Part shown: piece after piece, positions 20,855-32,090 of the stretch
Layout: every line of letters starts with the position of its first letter
Position numbering within the stretch: the stretch's first letter is position 1
Source of the DNA: Basidiobolus heterosporus B8920
Lineage: Eukaryota > Basidiobolomycota > Basidiobolomycetes > Basidiobolales > Basidiobolaceae
Assembly (NCBI GenBank): GCA_000697455.1
Contig: JNET01032418.1
Coordinates: 1 to 41,929 of the forward strand
DNA: 41,929 nt
Direction: 5' to 3'
Made by a program: the position numbers and the translations under genes
The notes under the pieces: model-generated
What the model saw: only the letters and a program-made list of their open reading frames with translations
Told to the model about the DNA's origin: nothing
Databases searched by the model: none

Positions 20855-23800
20855 TTAGATGAAAACGTCTACAGGAACCAGAAACTCTCGCGAGAATACT
20901 GCAGCATTCAAATTCTCTTCTTTCAAGAATTGGGTGGGGAATTGTACCAAGTGACCATTTATGCGTGACAACAGGCCCCGGGTGGCTTCTCTAGGCAGGG
21001 CTGTCAGTGCTAGATGTCCATATTTAACAACGTGAGGGTCAGGAACAAAAGCCTTGTATTCGTCCCAGGTGGTGACTAAATTCAAAATGTCAGTAAGAAC
21101 CACGAGTAGAAGACATTTGACCTAAAATCTTACCCGTGTCATCAGGCACACATCGGAAAGCATCACGGAAAATTTCCGTATTCTCACGAGCAGTTCTTTG
21201 CCATACGTCATTGAAGAAGTCGTCGCATAATGGATCTTTGACTATATCGTCGGGATTGACCTCCGGCTTTTTCCCTTCAGAGACTGAGCTAGAATTGGTC
21301 TCGCTAGGGGGATCGTCGACTGATTTGGTCATCTCAGCCATATTCATATCTGGTAACAGACCCAGATGCTCTTTAAATAATGAACAACGAAGTGTATGGG
21401 CGAATTTGGAGGCCAGGTACTAAGCATGAAACAAAGATCGAGTCAGCTTCAACGAAGGGTAAAATTTCGGAAATAGAAAAATACCTCTTTGCCATTCATC
21501 CGAGAGGGTACGCCTTCTTCATCTTCGATGATTAATGCGATTTCGGAATCCCGATTTCCAAGCATTGAGCGGTCGTTGATATTGGCTAAAGAAACAGGTA
21601 TATTAGGGATTGGAGATTGGAGAATGCAATTATTGGAGTAATGTCTGCTTACCAGATCCACATAGTACTATACGATCATCAATGATCATTAATTTGCTGT
21701 GAATGTAGGTTAGCTCGGTGATGAACCTTCCCTCACTCGGAACTTTATCGTGTTTAGTGACTACATTGGTGCCAGCTGGAGTTTCCACGACCGGCTCGTC
21801 ATCTGCTTGTGTTGTCTTCGAAGAGGCTGAGTTTTTGGAGTTGACTGAAAGACGTGAAGCCGATTTGGGACTTGTCAGATTGTCATTCTCTGTGCTGTTT
21901 TGATTCTTTTCAGGTGATCCTGGGGTAGTACTCTGTCTTGATGGTTCAAAGTTCAACCTGCCTTGAGCCGTATCGATTTTGAGTCCATCTGGGGCAACTG
22001 ATGATTCCAGCTGTTCAGCGTCCGACTTTTGCATTGGATTCTTTTTGCTGGTAATCTCCCGAACACTGGCTTTCATAGCGGTCTTCTCGTCGAATACTTC
22101 GTTACCGGAATTACCCGAATCGTCCGGATGATTGTGAGAGGAACTCTTATGGGCGTCAATCTGATGGTGACCATGAGTGTCAGCTGGTGTGCCTTCAACA
22201 AAGATATGATCGAACTCTGCGTCGAGGTCGTTTTCATCCGGCTCATCGAAGTTGAATTCATCGTCCATATCTGATTTACTGTCAGGTCCAGTGTAGTTAG
22301 GGTTCCTTATGAAATCATAATTTCTCAAGCCGAAGAAGGTAATGTAATCATCTGGCTTAATCCCCTCAGCAGTTAAGCATTCAAAAACTGAATTCTTCCC
22401 TTTGCAAATAGACATGTACTGCCAATGCATTACGAGTCGAATGGTGGTGGCGTTACTTGCGTCGATATTATTTTCGAAACCAGGGAGCAATGGCATAATG
22501 ACGACTACCTTGAACTTTGCTTTCTCTTGATGGGCTTTTATGATGCGTTCTACTAGGGCCATCCCAATTCTATTCTTTATAGTGTATCCAGAAGTGTCTG
22601 CAGCTGATGTGACAAAGAATTGGTTCTCGATGTAAATGAAGTGCTTCGCTTTGCGAATGCATTCCACATAAGCATCGTAGATCGAATTTTCACGCTCGAT
22701 GCCACTACTCCATTCTGCACTACTACGCAATAATTGGATTCGACAGGTACCTTTATGCTCACTTTCATCACGTCCAATAGCGTACTCTCCCTTTGGGATT
22801 AGGTATGGAATGTTTTGTTTTTGAGTGGCTTTCGAGCTTTTGATGAAGTTCCACCGCTCAATAAAATGCCTTTCGATATCTCTAGCTGTGTTCCCGTAAA
22901 CACAGAGGCCTATATCGTGCCATGGCATACGTGAGAGTTTTTTCCGATTGATAATGTCGACATCGTATTGTTCAACTAATAAACTAAGGTAAGTATACTT
23001 GTCAATTGTTAAGCTATTGGTTTTCTCTAAAAACCGTACCATCGCGGAAATCTTTGATTCTGGGGTTGGAATAGTCTAAACCTGGCCATATCTCATCTTC
23101 AGGGTCTTTATGGTAATCAGCTAAACGATGGGCATGCGTGTCCCAGCGGCTGTGAATAAAGGAGTTAAGGTTAGAAAAGTCTTCGAAGAACATTGAAAAG
23201 TTCCAGAGAAGTGTACCCGAAACACAGGTCAAGACCACCCATGAATGCTACTTCAGAATCTATAATACACATTTTCTATAAAATAAGGAAGCATATTAAC
23301 ACCATCATACGATGTAGTCAAGATTATAACTAGAATGTACCTCATGATGCTATTAAAGTATATCAAGCAGTAGGAAAATTCGGGTTAATCATATGAAGCT
23401 TTAAAAGAGATAGCAAAGTACCTACAGCCCAAAACATGGTCCCACCGGGTGCATGATCAGGATGACGCTGCACGACAATATTAGGATGAAGGTTCTTGAG
23501 GGCTTCCTTCGTATGCTGAGAAGAAATCGGGAGTGCATATGTCACCTCCTTATAGACAACAATATAAATTGCCAGTCCCTCCTCGGCTTTCTTTAGTAGC
23601 AGTCTATCTAAACGAAACTCTTGGTTGTCTTTGGGAGGCCTTCTGAGATACTATAGAGGTTTAGGATATTAGGCATGGGCGTCATAAACGAGAAGAAACG
23701 GTGGATAAGAAGAAGCTAAACTCTTACCATCTCAGGACTAAGCCACCAGTCTCCAATATATATAGTATGCTTGGCATTCAAAAGAGCTTCCGATAGTTCG

Positions 23801-25513
23801 TAAAAATAATCAAATCCATCAACAAACCAGCGAGCTCTAACGTTGTCACGAACAGGGGCAAACGAATCGAACCGATTTCGTTGAACCCATATGGAGTTCT
23901 TTTGAATTTGCTCCAGGTTTTTGATCCACTCATGAACATGCGCCTCACTGCTGGCACGTAGATCAATTCTACGGAACTTGTTTCCAATTGAGATTGTCCT
24001 ACGGCGAAGCGGGTTCTTACTATCTGCCGAATGTTCGACGCTGAAGTCTTTGTTACAGAGCAATATATCCTTTGGTGAGCTGTCACTGATAGAATTGCAA
24101 AAAATCACGCATGAATCTCTGATCGCAATCCAGTCTGAACGCCAACGACTAGGGCGAACTCCGGTACAACAATACCCGGTAGTTTTTTTCACACGGTTGT
24201 CCAGATAGCCTTCCTTTCCTTTCCAGCCCAAGTCGCGAATCAAGGAGATTGTGCTAGCTTCAAGGAAAGCACAAAACTCGAAAGTTACCCGTAGATTTAA
24301 CACTCTTATCAGCTTTAACAAATATTTCTCTACGGCTTTTCTTCGCTCGTAGGCAATCTGTCGAAGTCTCTCGTCTCTCGCACCAGCGCCACCATGTACC
24401 CTATCCAGAACTTTGTCAACAGCATAGCTCAACTGACTAGGAAAGGTAGGGATTTTGGGGAGCCTGCCTTGGAAATGGCGAAACGTAAGCAGGGTGTGTA
24501 GTCGTACGAAGTCGTACATCCGTCTATAAATGACCCATTTTACATCACCGTATTCCAGCTCGATTCGGAAATAAAAATGGTCATGGTGTAACCGTTTGTT
24601 CGGGTTTATATCAGACTCGGTGATCCGAAGTTTGAGGAATTGAAATATTATGGGAGGCTAGAAGCACCAAACGTTAAATCGAGTAAGAATGCATCTGAAA
24701 AATGTAAGAAAAGCTTACTGGCTTAAGTCCCCATTCATCTCTTTGTACCCAAAAGATAGGGATTGCAAGCGCTGTTTCCATGAGTGGTGAAAAGCTTGCA
24801 AAATCTGAGGCTGCTTTGGATCTCCCCTTCTTCCAGCCAGATGAGTTGAAAATATTGGATGATGACATGCGATTCATTATTCGTCGGAATTTCATTTTCA
24901 CTGAATCTGACGAAACAGGCTCTACGCCTTCTCCGTGGCTAAGTGAAGGCAGAGAAGCAAAGGTGTCCGCTCGTACATTATCAAATTGCACTGTCTGTGG
25001 TCTTGCTTTACTGGTTCCAGGTAGACTACCGGTTGTTGCTGCTCGCGCAGCTTGCTCCGGTCGATTAATATCCTGTCCGGTCAGAGGATCATTTTTGTGC
25101 TCCGGAATCTCAGTATTAGCATGCGTACTGGAAGAACCCATCTCTTTGGTGTCTTGCTGCATCTTTTCTCCATTCTGTTCGTCCTTTCCACTTTGCTTCT
25201 CCCGTCTCGCTTTTTGACGGAGCAGAAAAAGGGTAGTATCCCAATCGCTGGGTTTTGAATCGGTTTTTGGAGTCATTTTGCTTTGACTATTTTCAGCAGA
25301 GCGCTGGCGTCTTATACTAGGACTCAAGAAAAGAGGGTTATGTTCGTGCCCGTTAGAGGCTGTCGAAGATTCAACGACTTCTGTTCGTTAGTGAGGTGTA
25401 TAGAAGAGAAAGTGTATGAAATCAGCAAAAGAAATAGTTATACCTGAGGAAACATTATCTTCAGATTCATCTCCATTGAGGGGCTCAGCGGAACCTTTTT
25501 GGTTTTTTCGCAT
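20855..25513 (-). CDS. SPO14: Phospholipase D (PX-PH-HKD type, Spo14/Pld1 homologue)
   Basis: Eleven exons on the minus strand: 25513-25444, 25380-24719, 24657-23728, 23650-23426, 23349-23341 (9 nt), 23275-23217, 23149-23040, 22975-21653, 21585-21485, 21419-21134, 21075-20855, giving 1331 residues. After a Ser-rich N-terminus comes a PX domain (about 247-390, VIYRRMYDFVRLH), then a PH domain (about 405-520, WIAIRDSCVIF ... EWIKNLEQIQ). The catalytic core has two HKD motifs: HEKMCIID (His631, Lys633, Asp638), partly encoded by the micro-exon, and HSKLMIID (His1114, Lys1116, Asp1121), followed by CGSANINDRSMLGNRDSE. The C-terminal block SRINGHLVQFPTQFL is typical. It hydrolyses phosphatidylcholine to phosphatidic acid, with roles in sporulation and secretion in yeasts. 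An acidic low-complexity insert of roughly 180 residues lies just before HKD2. Confidence 0.95.
23341..23349 (-). other. 9-nt micro-exon of phospholipase D encoding His-His-Glu
   Basis: Minus strand TTTAATAG|CATCATGAG|GTACATTC: an acceptor, nine coding bases and a donor. It supplies HHE between FWA (end of exon 4) and KMCIID (exon 6), completing the FWAHHEK...IID block conserved in eukaryotic PLDs. Without it the first catalytic His is lost. All three phases are 0. Confidence 0.88.
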
Positions 25514-26110
25514 TTGCACTTGTTGGTAAAGATTTTATGTGGAGGTGGTAGAGAATTGAATATGTAGGTCTATGTAAGAGAAGAGTAGAAGTTGAGTAAA
25601 AACGAGCGTTTTCCTGACAAAAAGTAGTGTCGTGAGTTAAGTCACAGAACAAAAGATTGTACTGGGGCCAGAGTCTATTTGATGGTTGATATGTTACTGA
25701 ATACGGTTCATTATGCAAGGGTAGAAGGATGCGTGTGTGACTCTCCTCAGTGACATATTAAGGTAATAATAAATGAATACAGTCAGGATAAGGTCATTGC
25801 ATCGATTAAGATTTTTTTAAAAACCAATTTACGGATTAGAGTAACACTTACTAATGAAGTAATGTCCGTAGATTTGAATGCCAAAATGTTTAGCTCATCA
25901 CCACACCATTATGGCAAGCTCAATCATGGAGATCCTTATGGGATGAACAATCGATACACCAGCTAACACAATTAACCAAATAATGCAAAACGCGAACGAT
26001 TGAGCTGTGTTAATACTCAGCTCGGAAGATACCAATTCAGCTGATGACGTCGGATATTTATCTATCTATAATCGTCCGTTGTGCTGCTATACATGGTGTG
26101 GATGTGTATT

Positions 26111-26140
26111 GTCAGCTATTGTCAGCTGTTGCCAGCTATT
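26111..26140 (+). repeat. Three tandem 10-bp repeats (GTCAGCTATT-like)
   Basis: Units GTCAGCTATT, GTCAGCTGTT and GCCAGCTATT lie head to tail. The spacing is about one helical turn, so identical faces would be presented to a binding protein. Function is unknown. Confidence 0.85.
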
Positions 26141-26200
26141 GTTTCTAGACTAGCTCCTTTCCTGACCTGATTAATATCCGTGCTTGATTACGTAACAATT

Positions 26201-26265
26201 ACTTAACATACCCCAATTCTGGCTGAGATTCTTACTTAACATACTCCAATTCTGGCTGGGATTCT
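26201..26265 (+). repeat. Two tandem 33-bp repeats upstream of the transporter
   Basis: The 33-bp unit starting ACTTAACATACCCCAATTCT at 26201 is repeated from 26234 with two differences within the shared part (C/T and A/G). It lies about 270 bp before the transporter start. Confidence 0.85.
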
Positions 26266-26536
26266 AGACTATCACCTGCATCGATTCTGATATCTATTGC
26301 CTTAACATTTCATTCATCAAAACCCGTGCTGGTGACCTGACTTTTTAGTACTCAGAACTGTCAATTCCCAGAAATCTGTTTGTTCACATCCCGTTTTCTA
26401 TAGTTGGAAATCAAATGTTCACTTATTCCAATTTAATTGGCTTTGGTGATTTTCGGTGAAGAAAAATGAACTAGCGTACAGCAAGCACCATGAGAAAGTT
26501 GTCTTTATCTAGTCCTAGTTATATTTGCCAAGCATA

Positions 26537-28073
26537 ATGGCATCCCGTTCTAGCCAAGAAATAGAATTACGAACTATAGGTTCGAAGGAGCCAACATTGG
26601 CAAGCAAACTCGAATACAATCATGAGATTGGCGAGTTCGAGCGGACTGGTTCAAGCTTTGGTGCCTTCTTTAACATTGTTTGTGTTGTTGCTGGAACAGG
26701 TGTTCTTCAGATGGCCTATGCTTTTACTCTTGCCGGCTGGATCAGTATTTTAATAACTGTGCTGTCTGCTATATTGGCAACTTATACTGGATCCATTTTG
26801 ATAAAATGTTTATACTATAATGGGTCCTTACTTGTTCTTGATTTCAAAGAAAGCTACACCAAACTGACTTTCTTGGACTTTTAGGCCCGAACATCGCCTC
26901 GAAGGTTACGCCTCAATCGGTGAGGCAGCTTTTGGACGTTTTGGTAAAATATTCACTCAGGTCTTCCAATACTCCATTTTGCTTGGTGTATCGTGTTTAT
27001 ACATTATTTTGACGAAAATCAGTTTGCAAGATTTGACTCATCAGTTAGGCTTGAATGTAGACCCAAAAATATGGTAAATCCTGTATGCATTCTTCGGCCC
27101 AGTTGGTATGTTGATGTTGTTCAAAACGTAGGGTAACTACTGCCGTATGTCTTATATGGATCCCTTTTGTTACACTTCGTACACTTAAAGAGGTTTCATG
27201 GTTAGCGTAAGTACTTCAGTATTTCCTTTTTAGCTCCTAGCCTTATTCTGATTTTCTGTAAAGACTCTTCGGTGTTATAGCCACTATATATGTAGTTATC
27301 GTTATCGGTATTGTCGGTTTTACACATCTTGGGGAGGATCCTAATATTCGCCACGAGACTATTATCTATTCTGGTCTTCCTATGGGCGTGGCGTCGATTA
27401 GTTTCTGTTTCGGCGGAACCCCCGTATATCCTCATATCGAGCAGACAATGAAGAAACCAAAGGATTGGCCCAAGGTACTTCTGTACGGTAGTATTACTTG
27501 CTGTATTATTTATCTGTGTGCAGGTATCTTCGGATACTATGTATATGGTCAATCCTCCAAATCCCCCATTTTCTTGAGTTTGCCTGATGGAGCTTTGAAT
27601 ACTACTTCTACTATCGCCATTACTCTTCACGTGTTGTTGGCAGCACCAATCATGTTAACCAGCTTTTCTATGGAGGTATGTGTCCAATATGGGAACGATT
27701 TTTTGTGAAAAGTCGGGTATTAACGTTTACATTTGGTTAGCTTGAGGGCTACTTCAAAATCAACAATGGTCACAGATCTCGAACCCGATCATTCACCTAT
27801 CGTCTAGCTCTCCGCACCAGTATTTTGCTTGTTCTTGCCGTGATTGCTATGTTCGTAGAGGATTTCGGAGCTTTCATGTCATTAGTTGGTGCTATTTCAA
27901 ACACGATGGTTATTTTCATTCTTCCAGTCGTATGCTATTTAAAGCTTTTCGGGATTCGTCGAAGCATATTCGACCTTGTTATGTGCTTCATTTGTATCGT
28001 GGTTGGGATAATCTCATGTATCCTCGGTACCAAAGATGCTATTGCCGCCTTTAAGGCTGCAGTTCATAATTAA
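26537..28073 (+). CDS. AVT-type (SLC32/36/38-related) amino-acid transporter
   Basis: Five exons: 26537-26823, 26885-27073, 27132-27206, 27264-27675, 27741-28073, giving 431 residues. It opens with a short hydrophilic tail, then SSFGAFFNIVCVVAGTGVLQ, the first helix signature of the amino-acid/auxin permease superfamily. It continues with EGYASIGEAAFGRFGK, PMGVASISFCFGGTPVYPHI and about ten further hydrophobic helices, ending ILGTKDAIAAFKAAVHN. Family members move neutral or other amino acids, often across the vacuolar membrane in fungi (Avt proteins); the substrate cannot be read from sequence. The first intron needs a weak GTCCTT donor at 26824 to give NGPEHRLEGYASIG; the other junctions are canonical. 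ATG at 26537 is the first in frame. Confidence 0.88.
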
Positions 28074-28652
28074 GGCCGCATCCCATGCAACATGTAGTAT
28101 AGAGAACCCCAATGGCCACTTCGTTGGTGTAACTAGATGTTTAAAGCGTTGATCAATTTTTGGCACTGATTTAGTATATAATAATTTCAACTTTGTTCCT
28201 GAACAATGTCTTCCAGATTACCATACTGAATAAACTTGATCACATAGGAATCCCGCTAGAACATAATTGTTGGGTTGTAGATAGGAATATTTGGTGGTAT
28301 TCGATAGTATTAATATTAGTGTATTTTGATGATTAGTAGAGAATCAAAAAAAAATTCAAATCTTGTTGGGGGTGGGGGAACTCGTTGATACGGAGATAGG
28401 GAAACCTCAACCATCTTCAATGCTATTGCCATCACTACTAGATCCTGATTATCCTGGATTGTTTGTATTTGGTAAGATATTATTTACCTATATGAATGAC
28501 CAAGGAATCGGGTTTTATTGTTATGATAGAAGCAATAGGAAAAAAACTGGTTAATACCGACTCGGGTCAGTACTTATATTACAGTTCCCTGGCCTTTCTC
28601 GTAGATATCTTCACCTTTATTTCTTAGGTTATCCCCATATTCTTCATCTAAC
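28074..28652. other. Intergenic region before RNA1
   Basis: Contains the transporter 3' end (AATAAA-like ACTGAATAAACTTG near 28226), a poly-A tract near 28346-28354 and the RNA1 promoter. The open frame at 28363-28554 starts at a TTG and has no recognisable similarity. Confidence 0.4.
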
Positions 28653-29896
28653 ATGGCCGCACAACAAGAGTTCACTAAAGTCTGGAGTATTGAAGGTAAA
28701 GGTCTCAAGCTGGAGACTGCCGAAGATGTTCAGGAATTCGTCAAAGAAATCATAGCTTTTGAAGGACTTGAAGTGGTCATCATGAGCGGAAACACCGTTG
28801 GTGTCGAAGCCGGTAAAGCTTTAGCTGAAGCTTTTAAGCAAAAGAAGACTTTGAAGGTATAGTAAGCGTTGAAAGTGATATTTTCTCATAAAGGTTAGAG
28901 TGCTCACTTTGCGGTTTCTGGTTTTAGATTATGAACTTGAGTGATATCTTTACTGGACGTCTTCGTTCAGAGATTCCACCTGTTTTGAAGGCCATCTGTG
29001 ATGCTCTTGAAGACAAAGAAGAACTCATCGAATTGAACTTGAGTGATAACGCCTTTGGACCCGCTGGTGCTGAACCTATGGTTGATTTCTTAACTAACAA
29101 CCGTCATCTTCAAGTTTTGAAGCTTAACAATAACGGACTTGGTGTCCAAGGTGGTAATCTTATTGCCAAGGCCTTGTTAGCTGCCCAAGAGAAGAATGTC
29201 GCTGAAGGACGTTCTTCTTCTCTCAGAACTATTATCGCTGGTCGTAACAGACTTGAGAATGGGTCCTCCAAAGCCCTTGCTGAGGCTTTCGAAGCTCACG
29301 GCACCCTCAGAGAGATTCGTCTCCCTCAAAATGGTATCCGTCCTGAAGGTATTGAGTTGTTGGCCAAGTCCTTGGCCAAGTGCCCACATCTTGAAGTTCT
29401 TGACCTTCAAGACAACACCTTCACTGATGTAGGAGCTAGAGCAGTTGCTGATGCTTTGCCTTCTTGGACCAAATTGTCAGTCTTAAACATCGGTGACTGT
29501 CTTCTTGGTAAGCGTGGTGGAGTAGCAATCGCCGAGGCTCTTAAGACTGGACATGAGTGCTTAACAGAGCTGATTCTCACTTACAATGAAATCCAACAAG
29601 ATGCCGCGGAAATCCTTGCTGATGCTATTTCAGGCATGAAGAACCTTCGTACTCTTGAACTCAATGGTAATTACTTCCCCGAAGACAGTGATGTCGTTGA
29701 CAAAATCCGTGAAATTCTTTCGGAAAATGGGAATGAGGAAGCTCTCGGTTCTCTTTCTGATATGGAGGAATTGAGCGATGAAGAGGATGAAGAGGCACCA
29801 TCAGACGAAGAAGAGGACGAGGAGGAAGAGGAAGAGGAGAAGGAAACTGATTCTGTCGATGAGCTTGCTGACAAACTCGCTTTCGTCAAGGTCTAA
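28653..29896 (+). CDS. RNA1: Ran GTPase-activating protein (RanGAP / Rna1)
   Basis: Two exons, 28653-28856 and 28928-29896, giving 390 residues, the size of fission-yeast Rna1 (386). It is a leucine-rich-repeat protein of the RanGAP type: MNLSDIFTGRL with the catalytic Arg at residue 79, LSDNAFGPAGAEPMVDFL, LNNNGLG, IIAGRNRLENGS, QNGIRPEGIELL, LDLQDNTF, LTYNEIQQDAAEIL and LELNGNYF. It ends in a long Glu/Asp tail (29761-29860). It stimulates GTP hydrolysis by Ran in the cytoplasm and so sets the direction of nuclear transport. The intron falls just before the arginine-finger loop and the phase-0 junction (LK|IMNLSD) restores it exactly. Confidence 0.97.
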
Positions 29897-30252
29897 CTTA
29901 TAATCTTTCATTAGACTCTATCACGATATACACTGAATGTATAGTCATAATTCCCGGTGAAAATTCATATTTAATTTTTCGCGCACATTTTTATGTTTTT
30001 CCCCACTCATTTTAGATGTGTCCTCATATTGTAGCCCATTTTCGACGCAAGATCAGATACTGTCATTGTTTAATTTTTGGCCTGAATTGACCCAACATCA
30101 TGTTAATTGAAGTGTGCTTTCTATTAAACAGCCGAAACACATCTAACGTAGTCCAATTTTAACGATAACTTAGATCTATATTCTTCACAGTCACATACGA
30201 CTTGATACAAGAACTTCTATTGATATGCATGTGGTATTGGGGCGTTAAGTGA
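29897..30252. other. Convergent intergenic region
   Basis: AT-rich 3' flanks of RNA1 (+) and the acyltransferase (-). Nothing else is visible. Confidence 0.45.
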
Positions 30253-31743
30253 TTAAGGTTCAAGACGAAACTCGTTGGTTTCCCAGGAATTCTTCAAATC
30301 TTCAAGATAGCCGTCCTTTTCTCTGTAGATTTGTCTGACCCATTCATTCAACTTGTCATCATCCTTGGGTAATTCAGAAATAAGGAAGCGTCGAATGTGC
30401 ACATGGAATTTGTAGTCGTCCAAACATTGAGTATGGACGCCAACCATACCAGGAGCAGCGCAAAATCCACGAACCTTGTTCCAATAGGCTAAGGTCAAGT
30501 CTGCATATAAAACTGATTAGCCAAAGACCAACACGACATCAATGAGTTCCTCAGCTTACCATAGACATACTTGACGTGACTATCTCTTAAGGCTTGTACA
30601 GTGGCAACGAACCCTTTCGTGCGAGGCACCAATATATTTTGAGGTACGTAAAGACCTCTTTCAGCAGCGAAGAGCTGAGCCTAAGCAGATTCGGTTAATC
30701 TTATATGAGATAGATGATATGTATATGTCTATCGAAACTACCTTGGCAAGTTTGCTGGGGTTTATCCTACTGCCCTCCAGGAAAGAAATGACCCAAACAG
30801 GAGCTGAGATCGCCTTGAAGCGAGAAAAGGTATTCATGATACGAGTTTGATCCTAAAGCACATATCAGTGCCCGTTGAATATTAGACATCATTACTTCTG
30901 TCGCTATACCTTTTCCCAGTTTCTCTTAATAAACAACATGCCCATGATCTAAATACAACATTAAAATACGAAGAAAACGACTGGATAAAGTTTAGTCTTA
31001 CCCACATTCCCCATCCGAAAAAGGGAATCTAAAATCATCAACAGTTGTTTGAATATTACGTATCAACAGCGTGTCAAATCCGTGAATACTATCTATTGTT
31101 ATAGAACTTACATATTTAAGTGAATCCTTAGCAAAATACTAAAATGTGGATACGTAAACAACGTCAGCGAACGCTTGAAAATCAATGAAGTTTCGACTTA
31201 CCTTGCAATAAGGAAGCATCCCCTTGGCCTGAGCAACAGAGTGTAGAAGGTACACGTCTGCGGTAGAAACGTGATTACTAATTACAATGGCGCTTTCCCC
31301 ATGTGGTAAGGAATCGCCAGAGTAAGTAATACGGCCCTTATACCGACTCTGTTTTCCATAAGATAAAGAAATTATAGTACAATACGTTTAAGCGAGAAAT
31401 AGACCAGGTTCATACCCTAAAAATTCTCTAGATAGTTATCAACAAAGGAAGGTTAGCGCCAGTGGTGTTTACTTGAATGCGAACTAACTATACCTGCATG
31501 ACACTCCAAATAGACCCAGCTATATGGGAATTAAATTCATAGCTTATTCTTTTGGAAAATGAAATGAATGGTAGGGCAATGAACTGAAGAGTATTCATGC
31601 CACAAGCAAAGCTAGTATCAAGTTAGAATAGGTTGAGTTTGGGACGCTAAGAAAAGGCCAAAAGCATACCTGAAAAGCGAAACGCCATAGAATATTCCCC
31701 GGCAGAAACGCACCGGGAACATGAGAGTCGACATAACCGCCAT
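30253..31743 (-). CDS. 1-acyl-sn-glycerol-3-phosphate acyltransferase-like protein (AGPAT/LCLAT type)
   Basis: Ten short exons on the minus strand: 31743-31670, 31611-31494, 31427-31416 (12 nt, tentative), 31348-31202, 31138-31112, 31028-31002, 30948-30910, 30852-30742, 30680-30560, 30500-30253, giving 307 residues. The catalytic PlsC motif is NHVSTAD (H-x4-D), followed by LPYCKYFAKDSLKYIPFFGWGMW, FIKRNWEKDQTRI, SFLEGSRINPSK (the EGxR motif), LVPRTKGF and VYDLTLAY. This block order is that of the AGPAT3/4/5 and lysocardiolipin-acyltransferase branch (yeast Cst26-like), which acylates lysophospholipids in the ER. Coding exons of 27, 27 and 39 nt make this the most fragmented gene here. Without the 12-nt exon the frame still holds, with loss of four residues. 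Confidence 0.9.
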
Positions 31744-32090
31744 GATTTCAGAGTTCAAACAATGCCACGGAAGTGTAAAAAGGGTAAGTGCTATATGTAC
31801 TTGTTTTAAAATTGAAGGAGGTAAAAATTCGATGTAGTTTATTTAGTTGCTCATACCTCGACTCTAGTGGAGGAAAAAACAAAATTTAGTTTAACCATAT
31901 TGTGACATTTCAAGGAAACCAATTCACAATTTACAATGATCTTGATTAGACTGGGGAATGGGTAAATTTTGTGGTAATTTGATCAAGGAATAAACAAATT
32001 TAATATTTTATGACTATAAAGTTACACACGGTGAAAAATGTCTTGAAAAACGAACAATTACATGGGAACGGACTTAAAAATGGTACAAGA
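31744..32090. other. Intergenic region between acyltransferase start and SIL1 end
   Basis: About 350 bp, AT-rich. It is the acyltransferase promoter and the SIL1 3' flank. No gene is visible. Confidence 0.4.

Larger units (their letters stand above)
25514..26536. other. Divergent promoter region of PLD and AVT transporter
   Basis: About 1 kb between genes transcribed apart. It contains a CRE-like GATGACGTCG (about 26044-26053) and two families of short tandem repeats listed separately. No gene was recognised. Confidence 0.5.

Noticed and set aside
28363-28554. 63-codon plus-strand frame before RNA1
   Set aside because: Starts at TTG after a poly-A tract, low complexity, no similarity known to me.
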